Shown: positions 1-6,931 of the stretch, in pieces
Position numbering within the stretch: the stretch's first letter is position 1
How the letters are laid out: the number at the start of each line of letters is the position of its first letter
Virus record (IMG/VR): IMGVR_UViG_3300009104_000153
Location: 1 to 20,129 of that record
DNA from: a virus
Length of the DNA stretch: 20,129 bases
Reading direction: 5' to 3' (one strand)
Program-made: the position numbers and the translations under genes
Notes under the pieces: model-generated
What the model was told of the DNA's origin: nothing
What the model saw: the letters and a program-made list of their open reading frames with translations, nothing else
Databases searched by the model: none

Positions 1-119
1 CTGACCGTCAACGTCCGCACCGTCGCCGGCCAGCAGGACGTGTCCAGGCAGGCCCTCGAGCGTGGCACCGGCATCGACGCCCTCATCATGGGCGACCTGG
101 CCGCCAGCTACGCCGCGAC
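1..119. repeat. Terminal direct repeat, left copy (circular contig join)
   Basis: These 119 bases are identical to bases 20011-20129. Both copies are in the middle of the major capsid gene and keep the same reading frame, so joining them gives one uninterrupted gene. This indicates a circular or circularly permuted molecule of 20,010 bp. The repeat is most likely an assembly overlap rather than a physical end, because a natural terminus inside a capsid gene would be unusual. Confidence 0.95.
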
Positions 120-714
120 CCTCGACACCCAGGTCATCAACGGGTCGGGCTCGTCCGGCCAGCACCTCGGCATCCTGAACACGTCGGGCATCAACTCGGT
201 GACGTACACCGCCGCAACCGCGACGATCGCCGGCCTGTGGCCGAAGATCATCAAGGCCATCGGCGACGTCAACGAAAACCGGTTCCTGCCCGCCGACGTG
301 GTCATCATGCACCCGCGTCGCCTCGCCTGGATTCAGGCGCAGGTGGACGGCAACTCGCGTCCCATCTTCGTTCCGACGGCGAACATGCCGCAGAACGCGA
401 TGGGGATCGGCGAGGTCGCCGGGTACGGCGCAGTCGTCGGCCAGATCGCCGGCGTCGACGTCGTCACCGACGCGAACATCCCGACCAACCTCGGTTCCGG
501 CACCGACGAAGACCGGATCATCGTGGCCCGTCGCGCCGACCTGGTGCTGTGGGAGCAGGGCGACGGTGCGCCGGCGCTGCTCCGCATGGACCAGACCATC
601 GGCGGCAGCCTCACGGTGAAGGTCGTGACCTACGGGTACTCGGGCTTCACCGCCGGCCGCTACCCGGTCGGCGTGTCGGTCATCTCCGGCACCGGCCTCA
701 ACGACACGCTGTAG
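1..714 (+). CDS. HK97-fold major capsid protein, C-terminal part (gene continues from 19378-20010)
   Basis: This is the 3' part of the major capsid gene, open from the first base of the window in frame 1. Joined to 19378-20010 it encodes 448 residues, a usual size for an HK97-type capsid precursor. The protein forms the icosahedral shell. This part covers the spine, P and A domains and includes the conserved-looking stretch around VVIMHPRRLAWIQ and the C-terminal region with VVTYGYSGFTAGRYPVG, which resembles the HK97 family tail end. An internal GTG at 40 could be mistaken for a start, but the frame is open through the join and the true start at 19378 has a good ribosome binding site. A perfect hairpin follows the stop codon at 768-806. 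Confidence 0.95.
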   Translation: MTVNVRTVAGQQDVSRQALERGTGIDALIMGDLAASYAATLDTQVINGSGSSGQHLGILNTSGINSVTYTAATATIAGLWPKIIKAIGDVNENRFLPADVVIMHPRRLAWIQAQVDGNSRPIFVPTANMPQNAMGIGEVAGYGAVVGQIAGVDVVTDANIPTNLGSGTDEDRIIVARRADLVLWEQGDGAPALLRMDQTIGGSLTVKVVTYGYSGFTAGRYPVGVSVISGTGLNDTL

Positions 715-767
715 GCCCCTCCAGGCGACGCCGACCGGCCCCCCCGGCGGCGTAGCAACCACGGCGA

Positions 768-806
768 GCCCCGGCGCAGCGGACGGCACAACCGCTGCGC
801 CGGGGC
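768..806 (+). terminator. Perfect 15-bp hairpin downstream of the capsid gene
   Basis: A 15-base arm (768-782) is exactly complementary to 792-806, with a 9-base loop (783-791). The stem is almost entirely G/C, so it should be very stable. No T-tract follows, so it resembles the U-less terminators or attenuators known in high-GC actinobacteria. It sits 54 bases after the capsid stop and 33 bases before the next start. It could reduce read-through from capsid into the connector genes or protect the capsid mRNA 3' end. The hairpin is seen directly; the role is inferred. Confidence 0.7.
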
Positions 807-839
807 GACCCACCCGCATCCGACCTCGAGGAGACCCCG

Positions 840-956
840 ATGGCGAAGAACGACGACCAGGCACGCCGCGAAGCGAAGGCGAAGGCCGCAGCTGCAGACG
901 CCGCCGGCAAGAACATTCCTGCGCCGCCGAAGCCGCCCGCCAAGAAGAAGAAGTAA
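840..956 (+). CDS. 38-aa Lys/Ala-rich small protein after capsid gene
   Basis: A short open frame with ATG at 840, preceded by GAGGAGA at a good distance, encodes 38 residues. The N-terminal half is Ala/Lys/Arg/Asp-rich and likely helical; the C-terminal half is Pro/Lys-rich and ends in four lysines (PPKPPAKKKK). It lies between the capsid hairpin and the head-tail connector gene, which starts four bases after its stop, so it is probably translationally coupled to that gene. Its size, charge and place suggest a small capsid-associated or DNA-binding virion component, or a leader peptide. I do not recognise a family. The clean ribosome binding site and head-gene context are the main support. 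Confidence 0.6.
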   Translation: MAKNDDQARREAKAKAAAADAAGKNIPAPPKPPAKKKK

Positions 957-959
957 CCG

Positions 960-1550
960 GTGGGCAACTACGTCGCCCTGTCCGAGCTGAAGGACGCCCT
1001 CGGGATCACCGGGTCGTCGGACGACACGTTCCTGAACCTCGCCATCGACTCCGCGGAAGCGGCGATCGACGACCTGTGCGGCCGCAAGTTCACCGCCGAC
1101 GGGTCGGCGTCGGCCCGCACCTACAGGGCGCAGGCGTACCTGGCGGTCACCGACGACATCTCGACGACGACCGGCCTCGTCATCAAAACCGACACGTCCG
1201 GCGACGGCACCTACGACACGACCTGGGCGGCCTCTGATTACCAGCTGGAGCCGCTCAACGACCTCGCCAAGGGTCGAAGCGTGAACACGATCCGCGCCGT
1301 CGGCTCCGAGGTGTTCCCCGTGTACGGCGACGGCCTGACCGGCGTCGAGGTGACCGCGAAGTGGGGGTGGCCGTCGGTGCCGAACCCCATCAAGCAGGCG
1401 ACGTTGATGCTGTCGAGTCGCCTGTTCGGCCGCAAGGCGAGCCCGATGGGGGTGATCGGCGTCGGAGACTTCGGCCCGGTCCGCATCTCCCGCTCCGACC
1501 CGGACATCGCGCACCTGCTGATGGACTACCGCCGGCCCGGCATCGCCTGA
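960..1550 (+). CDS. Head-tail connector protein (gp6-like adaptor)
   Basis: This 196-residue protein begins with a GTG start at 960, immediately after the small Lys-rich gene. Its N-terminus (ALSELKDALGITGSSDDTFL, then SAEAAIDDLCGRKF) matches the all-helical pattern of the HK97 gp6-like / SPP1 gp15-like adaptor family, which forms a ring under the portal after DNA packaging. The family is usually about 100-200 aa, so this copy is at the long end, with an additional beta-rich middle region (about 60-130). The position right after the capsid and before tail completion genes fits. A GTG start with no strong Shine-Dalgarno suggests coupling to the preceding gene. Confidence 0.85.
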   Translation: MGNYVALSELKDALGITGSSDDTFLNLAIDSAEAAIDDLCGRKFTADGSASARTYRAQAYLAVTDDISTTTGLVIKTDTSGDGTYDTTWAASDYQLEPLNDLAKGRSVNTIRAVGSEVFPVYGDGLTGVEVTAKWGWPSVPNPIKQATLMLSSRLFGRKASPMGVIGVGDFGPVRISRSDPDIAHLLMDYRRPGIA

Positions 1551-1552
1551 CG

Positions 1553-1960
1553 ATGGCCGACTACTCGGCGATCCGCAGCGGCCTCAAGACGCGGCTGGCG
1601 ACCAGCTCGACGTTCATCCAGGTAGCCGCGACGGTGCCGGACACCGTGTCGACACCGTGCGCGATCGTGCAGCCCGGTTCGCCGGTCGCCGACTACGACC
1701 TCGCGTTCAACAACGGCCTCGAGCGGTTCGTGTTCAAGGTGACGGTGCTGGCGCAACGCTTCGACGAGGCGGCGAACCAGACGCTGCTCGACGGTTTCCT
1801 GTCCGGTTCAGGGTCGATTCGCGCCCTCATCGACGGCGACCTAACCCTCGGAGGGAACTGCAAGACCTGCCAGGTCGTGTCTGCGGACACCTACGGCCTC
1901 GTCGACATCAACGACACCCCGTTCCTGGGGTGCGACTACACCGTGGAGGTGTTCGCCTGA
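1553..1960 (+). CDS. Tail terminator / head-tail joining-like protein
   Basis: This encodes 135 residues, starting at ATG 1553 two bases after the connector stop, so translation is probably coupled. The start (MADYSAIRSGLKTRLA) and the alternating beta pattern in the middle resemble tail terminator and tail completion proteins of actinophages, which cap the tail tube and join it to the neck. Two cysteines (near CKTCQ) are notable, but no metal site is obvious. Gene order (connector, this gene, tail tube) is the strongest evidence. The family call is inferred from position and general pattern, not from a diagnostic motif. The stop overlaps the next start (TGATG). Confidence 0.55.
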   Translation: MADYSAIRSGLKTRLATSSTFIQVAATVPDTVSTPCAIVQPGSPVADYDLAFNNGLERFVFKVTVLAQRFDEAANQTLLDGFLSGSGSIRALIDGDLTLGGNCKTCQVVSADTYGLVDINDTPFLGCDYTVEVFA

Positions 1961-2118
1961 TGGCAACCAAGAAGAACGAATACACCGTCGTGGGCAACCA
2001 CGCGGTCCTCGGCCACGAGCCGGGCACGACCTTCTCGGCCGCATTGTCGGCGGAGCAGGAGCAGCAGCTGATCGACGGCGGCCACCTGGTCGCCGGCAAG
2101 CGCCCACAGGAGGGCTAA
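1960..2118 (+). CDS. 52-aa small protein before tail tube
   Basis: ATG at 1960 overlaps the stop of the previous gene by one base. The product has a charged N-terminus (MATKKNEYTVVG), a short beta-like segment and an acidic/Gln-rich helix (AEQEQQLIDGG). Small proteins of this size and pattern are common between the tail terminator and tail tube genes of actinophages, with no assigned function. No signal peptide or membrane segment is visible. The AGGAGGG that serves the tail tube gene lies within its final codons. I call it a virion-operon protein of unknown role. Confidence 0.6.
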   Translation: MATKKNEYTVVGNHAVLGHEPGTTFSAALSAEQEQQLIDGGHLVAGKRPQEG

Positions 2119-2121
2119 CCC

Positions 2122-2532
2122 ATGGCAGAGCTCATCGGCGGCGCAAGCGCCGTCGTCACTATCAACAGCGTCGACCTGTCCGACCACATCACGTCGGCGT
2201 CGCTCGAACAGAACTACGACGACGTGGACACGACCGCGTTCGGCGACTCGGTCCGCACCCGCATCGCCGGCCTCGGCGACGCGACCCTGAACATCACGTT
2301 CAACCAGGACTACGCCTCGTCGGAGGTCGACGCGACGCTGAACGGCCTTGTCGGCACCACCACGGCGTTCACGTTCAAGCCGACCGACGCGGCCACGTCG
2401 GCGACGAACCCGTCGTACAACGGCACCGTCCTCGTCACCCAGTACACCCCGGTGGCCGGCGAGGTCGGCACCCTGGCGACGTTCTCGTGCTCGTGGCCGG
2501 TGACCGGCGCGCTCACCCGCGCAACGAGCTGA
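2122..2532 (+). CDS. Major tail tube protein
   Basis: This 136-residue protein has a strong ribosome binding site (AGGAGGG, 2108-2114) seven bases before ATG 2122, in keeping with high expression. The sequence is beta-rich and Thr/Ser/Asp-rich, with features typical of small actinophage tail tube subunits: an N-terminal motif VTINSVDLSDHITSASL, the DVDTTAFGDS segment, and a Thr-rich end ending SWPVTGALTRATS. Hexamers of this protein would stack into the tail tube around the tape measure protein. Position directly before the tail assembly chaperone pair is classic. It is short compared with many tube proteins (about 140-300 aa) but within range. Confidence 0.8.
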   Translation: MAELIGGASAVVTINSVDLSDHITSASLEQNYDDVDTTAFGDSVRTRIAGLGDATLNITFNQDYASSEVDATLNGLVGTTTAFTFKPTDAATSATNPSYNGTVLVTQYTPVAGEVGTLATFSCSWPVTGALTRATS

Positions 2533-2550
2533 CCCGAGAGGGGGGCCACG

Positions 2551-2853
2551 ATGAAGAACAGCATGAAGATCCGGCTACGCGTCGTCCACGACGGAGCGGA
2601 ACGGACACTCGTCGCCGGACCGAAGGCCATCTACAACTTCGAGACCAGCGGTGCCGGAGTCAGCATCGGACAGGCCCTCGCCGAAGTCAGGGTCGAACAC
2701 TGGGCACGGCTCGCCTACCAGGCGGCCCTCGTCGAAGCCCAGCGAGGCGACGGCCCACCCGTCAAACCGTTCGACGCATGGATCGACGGCCTCGAGGACA
2801 TCGAGGTGCTGGCCGCCGAGGACGACCCGGTCCCTTTGGATGGGACTCCCTGA
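2551..2853 (+). CDS. Tail assembly chaperone, unshifted form (gpG-like)
   Basis: This is the 100-residue product read without frameshifting, starting at ATG 2551 behind a purine-rich ribosome binding site (GAGAGGGGGG). It lies between the tail tube and tape measure genes, where long-tailed phages encode gpG/gpGT-type chaperones that keep the tape measure protein soluble during tail assembly. Visible elements are a basic N-terminus (MKNSMKIRLRVV), an amphipathic helix around 50-65 and an acidic C-terminus. A slippery CCCTTTG lies close to its 3' end, and the longer product is listed separately. Confidence 0.85.
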   Translation: MKNSMKIRLRVVHDGAERTLVAGPKAIYNFETSGAGVSIGQALAEVRVEHWARLAYQAALVEAQRGDGPPVKPFDAWIDGLEDIEVLAAEDDPVPLDGTP

Positions 2854-3008
2854 CCGTTCAGATAGCCGCCCTCGCGGTACGGACAGGGATTTCCCCGATG
2901 GCGCTTCTCGACGCCGACGCGGAGCTGCTCGACGCGATGTTCAGGGTCCTCGAGTACCAGAACGACGAGCAGGCCAAGCAGATCGAGCAGGCGAAAAGGA
3001 GGCGGTGA
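2551..3008 (+). CDS. Tail assembly chaperone, -1 frameshift fusion (gpGT-like)
   Basis: The -1 frame continues without a stop past the end of the short chaperone to a TGA at 3006-3008. A slip at CCCTTTG (2832-2838) gives a fusion of about 152 residues: 96 from the first frame, then 56 beginning GWDSLTVQIAAL. The extension has the usual T-domain look, with a Trp near the junction, a helix containing LDADAELLDAMFRVLEY and a basic end (EQAKRRR). It has no good start of its own at the junction. By analogy with lambda gpG/gpGT, both forms would be needed in a fixed ratio for tail assembly. The coordinates should be read as a join of 2551-2838 and 2838-3008. Confidence 0.82.
2832..2838 (+). promoter_or_regulatory. 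Programmed -1 ribosomal frameshift slippery site CCCTTTG
   Basis: The heptamer fits X XXY YYZ in the zero frame (C CCT TTG). Re-pairing one base back gives CCC TTT, so both tRNAs keep good pairing. It sits five codons before the zero-frame stop, and the -1 frame is open on the far side for 56 codons. I did not identify a convincing stimulatory pseudoknot by eye. Confidence 0.8.
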
Positions 3009-3010
3009 AC

Positions 3011-3517
3011 ATGGCGAAGCGGCCGACGCTGAACAAGACGACCAGCGCCGACGCCGTCCAGCTCTACGGCTTCGACGAGTTCCAACGGGCCCTTCGTCAT
3101 GCCGGCAAGGACACCCGCCGGGCCATCCGGCAGGGCAACAAGGAGATCGCCGACCAGGTCGTGAAGCGGATGCGGCACCGCGCCCGCATCGTCTGGAACG
3201 CCGAACAGTACGAAACGATCGTCCCGTCGATCCGCGCCGTCCAGGGCACCGTCCCGAAGGTGAAGGCCGGCGGCCCCCGTAAGGCGAGGGTGTCGACGCG
3301 GCTCCCATCCGGCCGGCGACGCCGGGAACGGCCCGCAGCCGGCGACGTGTTCTTCGGTGCAGAGTTCGGCGGCCGAAACACCAAAGAGACCATGCAGTTT
3401 CCGCACCCGCGGAAAGGCGGCTACGTCATGTTCCCGACGATCCGGTCGATGCACGGCTACATCAAGAAGGAATACACGCGCCGCATCGAGGACGTGTTGA
3501 AGAAGTTGGGCGACTAA
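3011..3517 (+). CDS. HK97 gp10-like tail completion / minor tail protein
   Basis: This 168-residue very basic protein starts at ATG 3011 behind AGGAGG (2997-3002). Residues 20-55 form a charged helix (LRHAGKDTRRAIRQGNKEIA), and the C-terminal half has the pattern FFGAEFGG, then QFPHPRKGGYVMFPTIR, then a helical tail. This matches a family of actinophage proteins related to HK97 gp10 / tail completion proteins. In actinophages such a gene often sits just ahead of the tape measure, as here. It probably contributes to the tail end or head-tail interface; which one is not clear from sequence. Its stop overlaps the tape measure start by one base (TAATG). Confidence 0.65.
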   Translation: MAKRPTLNKTTSADAVQLYGFDEFQRALRHAGKDTRRAIRQGNKEIADQVVKRMRHRARIVWNAEQYETIVPSIRAVQGTVPKVKAGGPRKARVSTRLPSGRRRRERPAAGDVFFGAEFGGRNTKETMQFPHPRKGGYVMFPTIRSMHGYIKKEYTRRIEDVLKKLGD

Positions 3518-5040
3518 TGGCATCAGCGGTCAGGACGCTCACAGCAAACTTCGTCGGACGAACCGACAACCTCGAGAAGGCGTACAAGCGCGTCTCGAAG
3601 GGGTCCGCGCTCATGTCGGACCGCATCCAGGGGGCGACACGTCGCGCCGGGATGGCTTTCGGCATCATCGGCGGCGCAGCGATCGGCGCAGCTGCAGCGC
3701 TGAAGCCGATGATCGACCAGGCCGCGTCGGTTCAGGAATCCCTGTCGAAGAACACCGTCGTGTTTGGCGAAAGCGCCGCCGCCGTCGAAAAGTTCGCGGA
3801 CACGTCGCTGCAGTCGTTCGGCGTCACGCACCGCGCCGCCCTCGAGGCGACCGGCGTCATCGGCACCCTCGGTAAGGCGATGGGGATGGCCGAAGCCGAT
3901 TCGGCCGAGATGGCGACCACCCTCGTCGGCCTCGCCGGCGACATGTCGTCGTTCAACGACGCCTCGGTCGAGGAGACTTTGACTGCCATCCAGGCCGGTC
4001 TCCGCGGCGAATCCGAGCCGCTGCGCCGCTTCGGCGTTCTCCTCGACGCCGCCACCCTCAAGTCGAAGGCCCTCGCCGAGGGGATCATCACCAACACGAA
4101 GGAGGCGCTGACCCCGCAGCAGAAGGCGCTCGCCGCCTACCAGGTGATCCTCGAGCAGGCCGCCGTCCAGATGGGCGACTTCGAGCGAACGTCGGATTCG
4201 GCGACAAACCAGCAGAAGCTGTTCGCAGGGTCGCTGGACCGGATACGCACCGAGATCGGCGACATGCTGCTGCCAGCGTTCACCGCGGTCGTGGCCTACC
4301 TGAACGAGAACCTGATCCCGGCGCTGTCCGGTTTCGCCGACGATGTCAGAAAAGACGGCCTGTTCGAGGCTGCGTTCAGCAACCTCGGCGAAATGCTCGG
4401 CGACGCGTTGCGCGGCGGCGCGGAAGAATCGCTGGGCAAGTGGAAGGTCGACGAAAAATGGTGGACCACCAACCTCTACTCCTGGGTTCAGGAGAAGATC
4501 CTGAAGGCCACGGCGCTCGTCGCCGAAGGTGCCGGGCTAATCCAGTTCCCGCATCAACCCGGCGGCGGTCCACCGCAGCACACACCGACCGGCGACCCCG
4601 GCACGGGGCCTGTCGGCGTCGGTGCCGGCGGTTCGGCCATCAACCGGCACCCGGCCGCCGCAGCAGCCGCCGCAGCTGCCGGAGCAGCAGCAGCGGCAGC
4701 CGTCGAAGCCGTCACGACGCCCGCTAGGCAACACCCAGCCGCCGCGGCTGCGGCAGCTGCGAACGCGGCAGCCGCCGCCAGTCCAACGCCCGCGCCCGCT
4801 CGGCAGCATCCAGCAGCCGCTGCGGCCCGCGCGGCCCGCGACCCCGAGCTCGACCGGTTCCTCGAGGTCGTCGGCACCCCCGACTGGAACGCGTTTATCG
4901 CGGCGCAGGCACAAGGAGGCCCCCCGAACACCCAGGTCACCGTCAACGTGTCCGGCGTCGTGTCCGGCAACGAGGTGCTGGAAGCCCTCGCCGGCCACGT
5001 CGACCTGAACGGGCCGCTGCCCGCCGAATGGACGCAGTAA
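3517..5040 (+). CDS. Tape measure protein
   Basis: At 507 residues this is among the longest proteins in the genome, located after the chaperone pair. It has an N-terminal helical region, a Gly/Ala-rich hydrophobic stretch at about 45-63 (GIIGGAAIGAAAAL) that could be a membrane-inserting segment, and a conserved-looking helical block (SVQESLSKNTVVFGESA through FADTSLQSFG) typical of siphophage tape measures. By the rule of about 0.15 nm per residue the tail would be roughly 75 nm. The region at about 375-450 is extremely Ala-rich, with three HPAAAA units separated by Pro/Thr linkers, which is odd for this family. The C-terminus has a beta-like segment (QVTVNVSGVVSG). It guides tail length and probably DNA entry. 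Confidence 0.93.
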   Translation: MASAVRTLTANFVGRTDNLEKAYKRVSKGSALMSDRIQGATRRAGMAFGIIGGAAIGAAAALKPMIDQAASVQESLSKNTVVFGESAAAVEKFADTSLQSFGVTHRAALEATGVIGTLGKAMGMAEADSAEMATTLVGLAGDMSSFNDASVEETLTAIQAGLRGESEPLRRFGVLLDAATLKSKALAEGIITNTKEALTPQQKALAAYQVILEQAAVQMGDFERTSDSATNQQKLFAGSLDRIRTEIGDMLLPAFTAVVAYLNENLIPALSGFADDVRKDGLFEAAFSNLGEMLGDALRGGAEESLGKWKVDEKWWTTNLYSWVQEKILKATALVAEGAGLIQFPHQPGGGPPQHTPTGDPGTGPVGVGAGGSAINRHPAAAAAAAAAGAAAAAAVEAVTTPARQHPAAAAAAAANAAAAASPTPAPARQHPAAAAARAARDPELDRFLEVVGTPDWNAFIAAQAQGGPPNTQVTVNVSGVVSGNEVLEALAGHVDLNGPLPAEWTQ

Positions 5041-5044
5041 CACG

Positions 5045-6286
5045 ATGGCTTCGCCGACGTTCGTTGTCCACATCAAGCTCGACGGGTCGTTCCGCGATGT
5101 CGCCGCCGACACGAAAAGCATCAACATCGACGTAGGCCGCGAACGCGTCCTCGACGCCTTCGCGGCCGGCACCTGCCGCATCGCGCTCAACAACCAGGAC
5201 GGCAAGTACGGGCCGCTGTCGGGCGGCACCTACTCGGACTCCCAATGGATCAACGCCGAGGTCCGCGTCCTGGTGTACCTGAACAGCGCCGCCCAGCCGA
5301 CGCCGCTGTTCCGAGGCTTCTGCGACGACATCGACGTGACCTACCCCGACAAGTTCGATTCCGTCCTGATCGTGAAGGCGTCCGACGGCCTGTCGAAGCT
5401 GTCCCGCACCGAACTCTCCGACGAACTCAACGGTGCCACCGGCAATGCGACGTTCGCCGAGGAGGTCGGATCGACCAGGTTCACGAACGTCCTCGACAAC
5501 GCCCAGGTGAACTACCCCGACGAGTCGTCGCCGCTGGACCGTTCCGTCGACACGTCGACGATCACGATGGCCGCGCAAACCGTCGCCAACATGAACACGA
5601 TGACGTACCTGACGAAGCTCGCGCAGTCCGAGGACGGCGCGATCTACTGCCGGCACGGCATCCCAGGCGGCGGTGCCGCATCGGCAGCGCAACGCGGAAA
5701 CGTCCTCACCTACAAGAAGCGGTACTCCTCGTCGACGGCGACCGGCCTGACGTTCGGCGACGCTTCGACGACGACGGCGACCCCGCCGATGACGAGCCTG
5801 CAGACCTCGTTCGGACAGGAGCTGCTCTACACGCGCGGCATCTACGCCGGGTCGACAGGCAACGACCAGGAGTACGAAGAGAACGTCTTCGGCACCCCCG
5901 CCTACGGCATCCGCACCATCGTGCGCCGCAACCTGCTGAACCTGAACGACACCGACGTGAAGGAAGCCGCCACCAACTTCGTCGCCCTCCACTCGACACC
6001 CGTCCTCCGAGTGAAGAACATGACGTGCAAGCCGCGGTCGATGACCGAAGCGCAAGCCGAGAAGGTCGCCAAGCTCGGCGTCTGGGACGGCTTCTCGGTG
6101 CGGTTCCGTCCCGCCGGCGCGTCCGCGGACCTCCTCGAGGTCGTCCGCTGCGAAGGCGTCCGGCACGACATCACCCCGAAGGACTGGACGATGCGCGTGT
6201 CCACGTCCGGTTCCGGCGCTTCGCAGTTCCTCATCCTCGACAACGAGATCGACGGAATCCTCGACCAGAACAAGCTCGCCCCGTAA
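5045..6286 (+). CDS. Minor tail protein (tail tip / hub-like)
   Basis: This 413-residue, beta-rich protein follows the tape measure by four bases. The N-terminal part (IKLDGSFRDVAADTKSINIDVGR, with NNQDGKYGPLSGG about residues 50-62) resembles the actinophage minor tail proteins that form the tail tip. The middle region and the C-terminal block (EVVRCEGVRHDITPKDWTMR) are also typical of that family. Its place after the tape measure, where distal tail and hub genes normally lie, supports a tail-tip role. There is no separate distal tail protein gene, so this one may combine Dit and hub functions in a minimal tail tip; that is inference. No catalytic motif was seen. The next gene follows with an AAGGAG site. 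Confidence 0.72.
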   Translation: MASPTFVVHIKLDGSFRDVAADTKSINIDVGRERVLDAFAAGTCRIALNNQDGKYGPLSGGTYSDSQWINAEVRVLVYLNSAAQPTPLFRGFCDDIDVTYPDKFDSVLIVKASDGLSKLSRTELSDELNGATGNATFAEEVGSTRFTNVLDNAQVNYPDESSPLDRSVDTSTITMAAQTVANMNTMTYLTKLAQSEDGAIYCRHGIPGGGAASAAQRGNVLTYKKRYSSSTATGLTFGDASTTTATPPMTSLQTSFGQELLYTRGIYAGSTGNDQEYEENVFGTPAYGIRTIVRRNLLNLNDTDVKEAATNFVALHSTPVLRVKNMTCKPRSMTEAQAEKVAKLGVWDGFSVRFRPAGASADLLEVVRCEGVRHDITPKDWTMRVSTSGSGASQFLILDNEIDGILDQNKLAP

Positions 6287-6295
6287 GGAGTCCCC

Positions 6296-6568
6296 ATGCC
6301 CAGTCCAGCCGGTTATAAGAGCTTCTCAGCCGGCGCGGTGCTGACCGCCTCCGCAGATGTCCAGCAGCACCTGATGGACCAGGTCGTCTGCGTCTTCGCG
6401 GACGCGTCGGCCCGCTCGACCGCCATCTCCAGCCCTGCCGAAGGGCAGATGTCGTACCTGAAGGACACGAACAAGGTCTACGCCTACGACGGGTCGGCAT
6501 GGACCGAAATCGGAGGCTCCGACCCCGACACCGCCAACAACATCATCGCTATTCAACTTTTCGCCTAG
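6296..6568 (+). CDS. Small virion-type protein (90 aa)
   Basis: ATG 6296 is preceded by AAGGAG at a good distance. The 90-residue product contains the pattern FADASARSTAISSPAEGQMSYL followed by DTNKVYAYDGSAWTEIGG. This short motif (a residue pattern ending YDGSAW) recurs in many phage tail-fibre and baseplate-associated proteins, where it forms a small beta domain. The C-terminus is hydrophobic (IIAIQLFA). It probably sits at the tail tip or links to the fibre protein further downstream. The function is inferred from this motif and gene order only. Confidence 0.65.
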   Translation: MPSPAGYKSFSAGAVLTASADVQQHLMDQVVCVFADASARSTAISSPAEGQMSYLKDTNKVYAYDGSAWTEIGGSDPDTANNIIAIQLFA

Positions 6569-6577
6569 GAGAACACC

Positions 6578-6931
6578 GTGGCCACCTACTCGAAGCAGCT
6601 TCTGTCCGGTTCAACAAACGGCAAGGCCATCAAGGTCGCAGCCACATCGACGGCCGGCACCACCATCCACACCGCCGTGTCCGGCACCACCGACATCGAC
6701 GAGGTGTGGCTGTACGCCGTCAACTCATCGACTTCCGACGTGAAACTCACCATCGAGTGGGGCGAAGCAACCGCACCGGACGGCAACATCGAGCAGACCG
6801 TTACCGCCGAGTCCGGCCTCATGTTGATCGCCCCCGGCCTGCTCCTGCAAAACGGCCTGGTCGTCAAAGCGTTCGCCGCGACCACGAACGTCATCTGCAT
6901 CCACGGCTACGTCAACCGGATCGACGCGTGA
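6578..6931 (+). CDS. Small virion-type beta-rich protein (117 aa)
   Basis: A GTG start at 6578 follows AGGAG. The protein is Thr/Ala/Ser-rich and almost wholly beta-like. It includes ATSTAGTTIHTAVSGT, an EVWLYAVNSS segment and TIEWGEATAPDGN. Similar small proteins occur in tail-fibre regions of marine and freshwater phages as virion structural proteins. Cysteine content is low (one), and no signal peptide or membrane segment is visible. Its stop overlaps the start of the beta-propeller gene (GTGA), so the two are likely translated together and may assemble together. Confidence 0.6.
   Translation: MATYSKQLLSGSTNGKAIKVAATSTAGTTIHTAVSGTTDIDEVWLYAVNSSTSDVKLTIEWGEATAPDGNIEQTVTAESGLMLIAPGLLLQNGLVVKAFAATTNVICIHGYVNRIDA

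Noticed and set aside
1-119. Terminal repeat as a physical phage end
   Set aside because: It lies in the middle of the capsid gene, far from the terminase genes, and is better explained by assembly overlap of a circular or permuted genome.
660-1514. Minus-strand open frame opposite the connector and capsid hairpin
   Set aside because: It crosses the hairpin and shadows the connector gene; the protein is low-complexity Arg/Gly/Val-rich with no recognisable domain.
4943-6166. Long open frame on the minus strand (407 codons) opposite the minor tail gene
   Set aside because: Its composition is Arg/Gly/Val/Asp-rich as expected from the complement of a GC-rich gene, no family features are visible, and the + strand gene has clear tail-protein features and proper spacing.
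6499-6927. In-frame extension upstream of the beta-propeller gene
   Set aside because: It overlaps the two preceding genes and is Arg/His-rich; the GTG at 6928 matches the GTGA overlap style of this genome.
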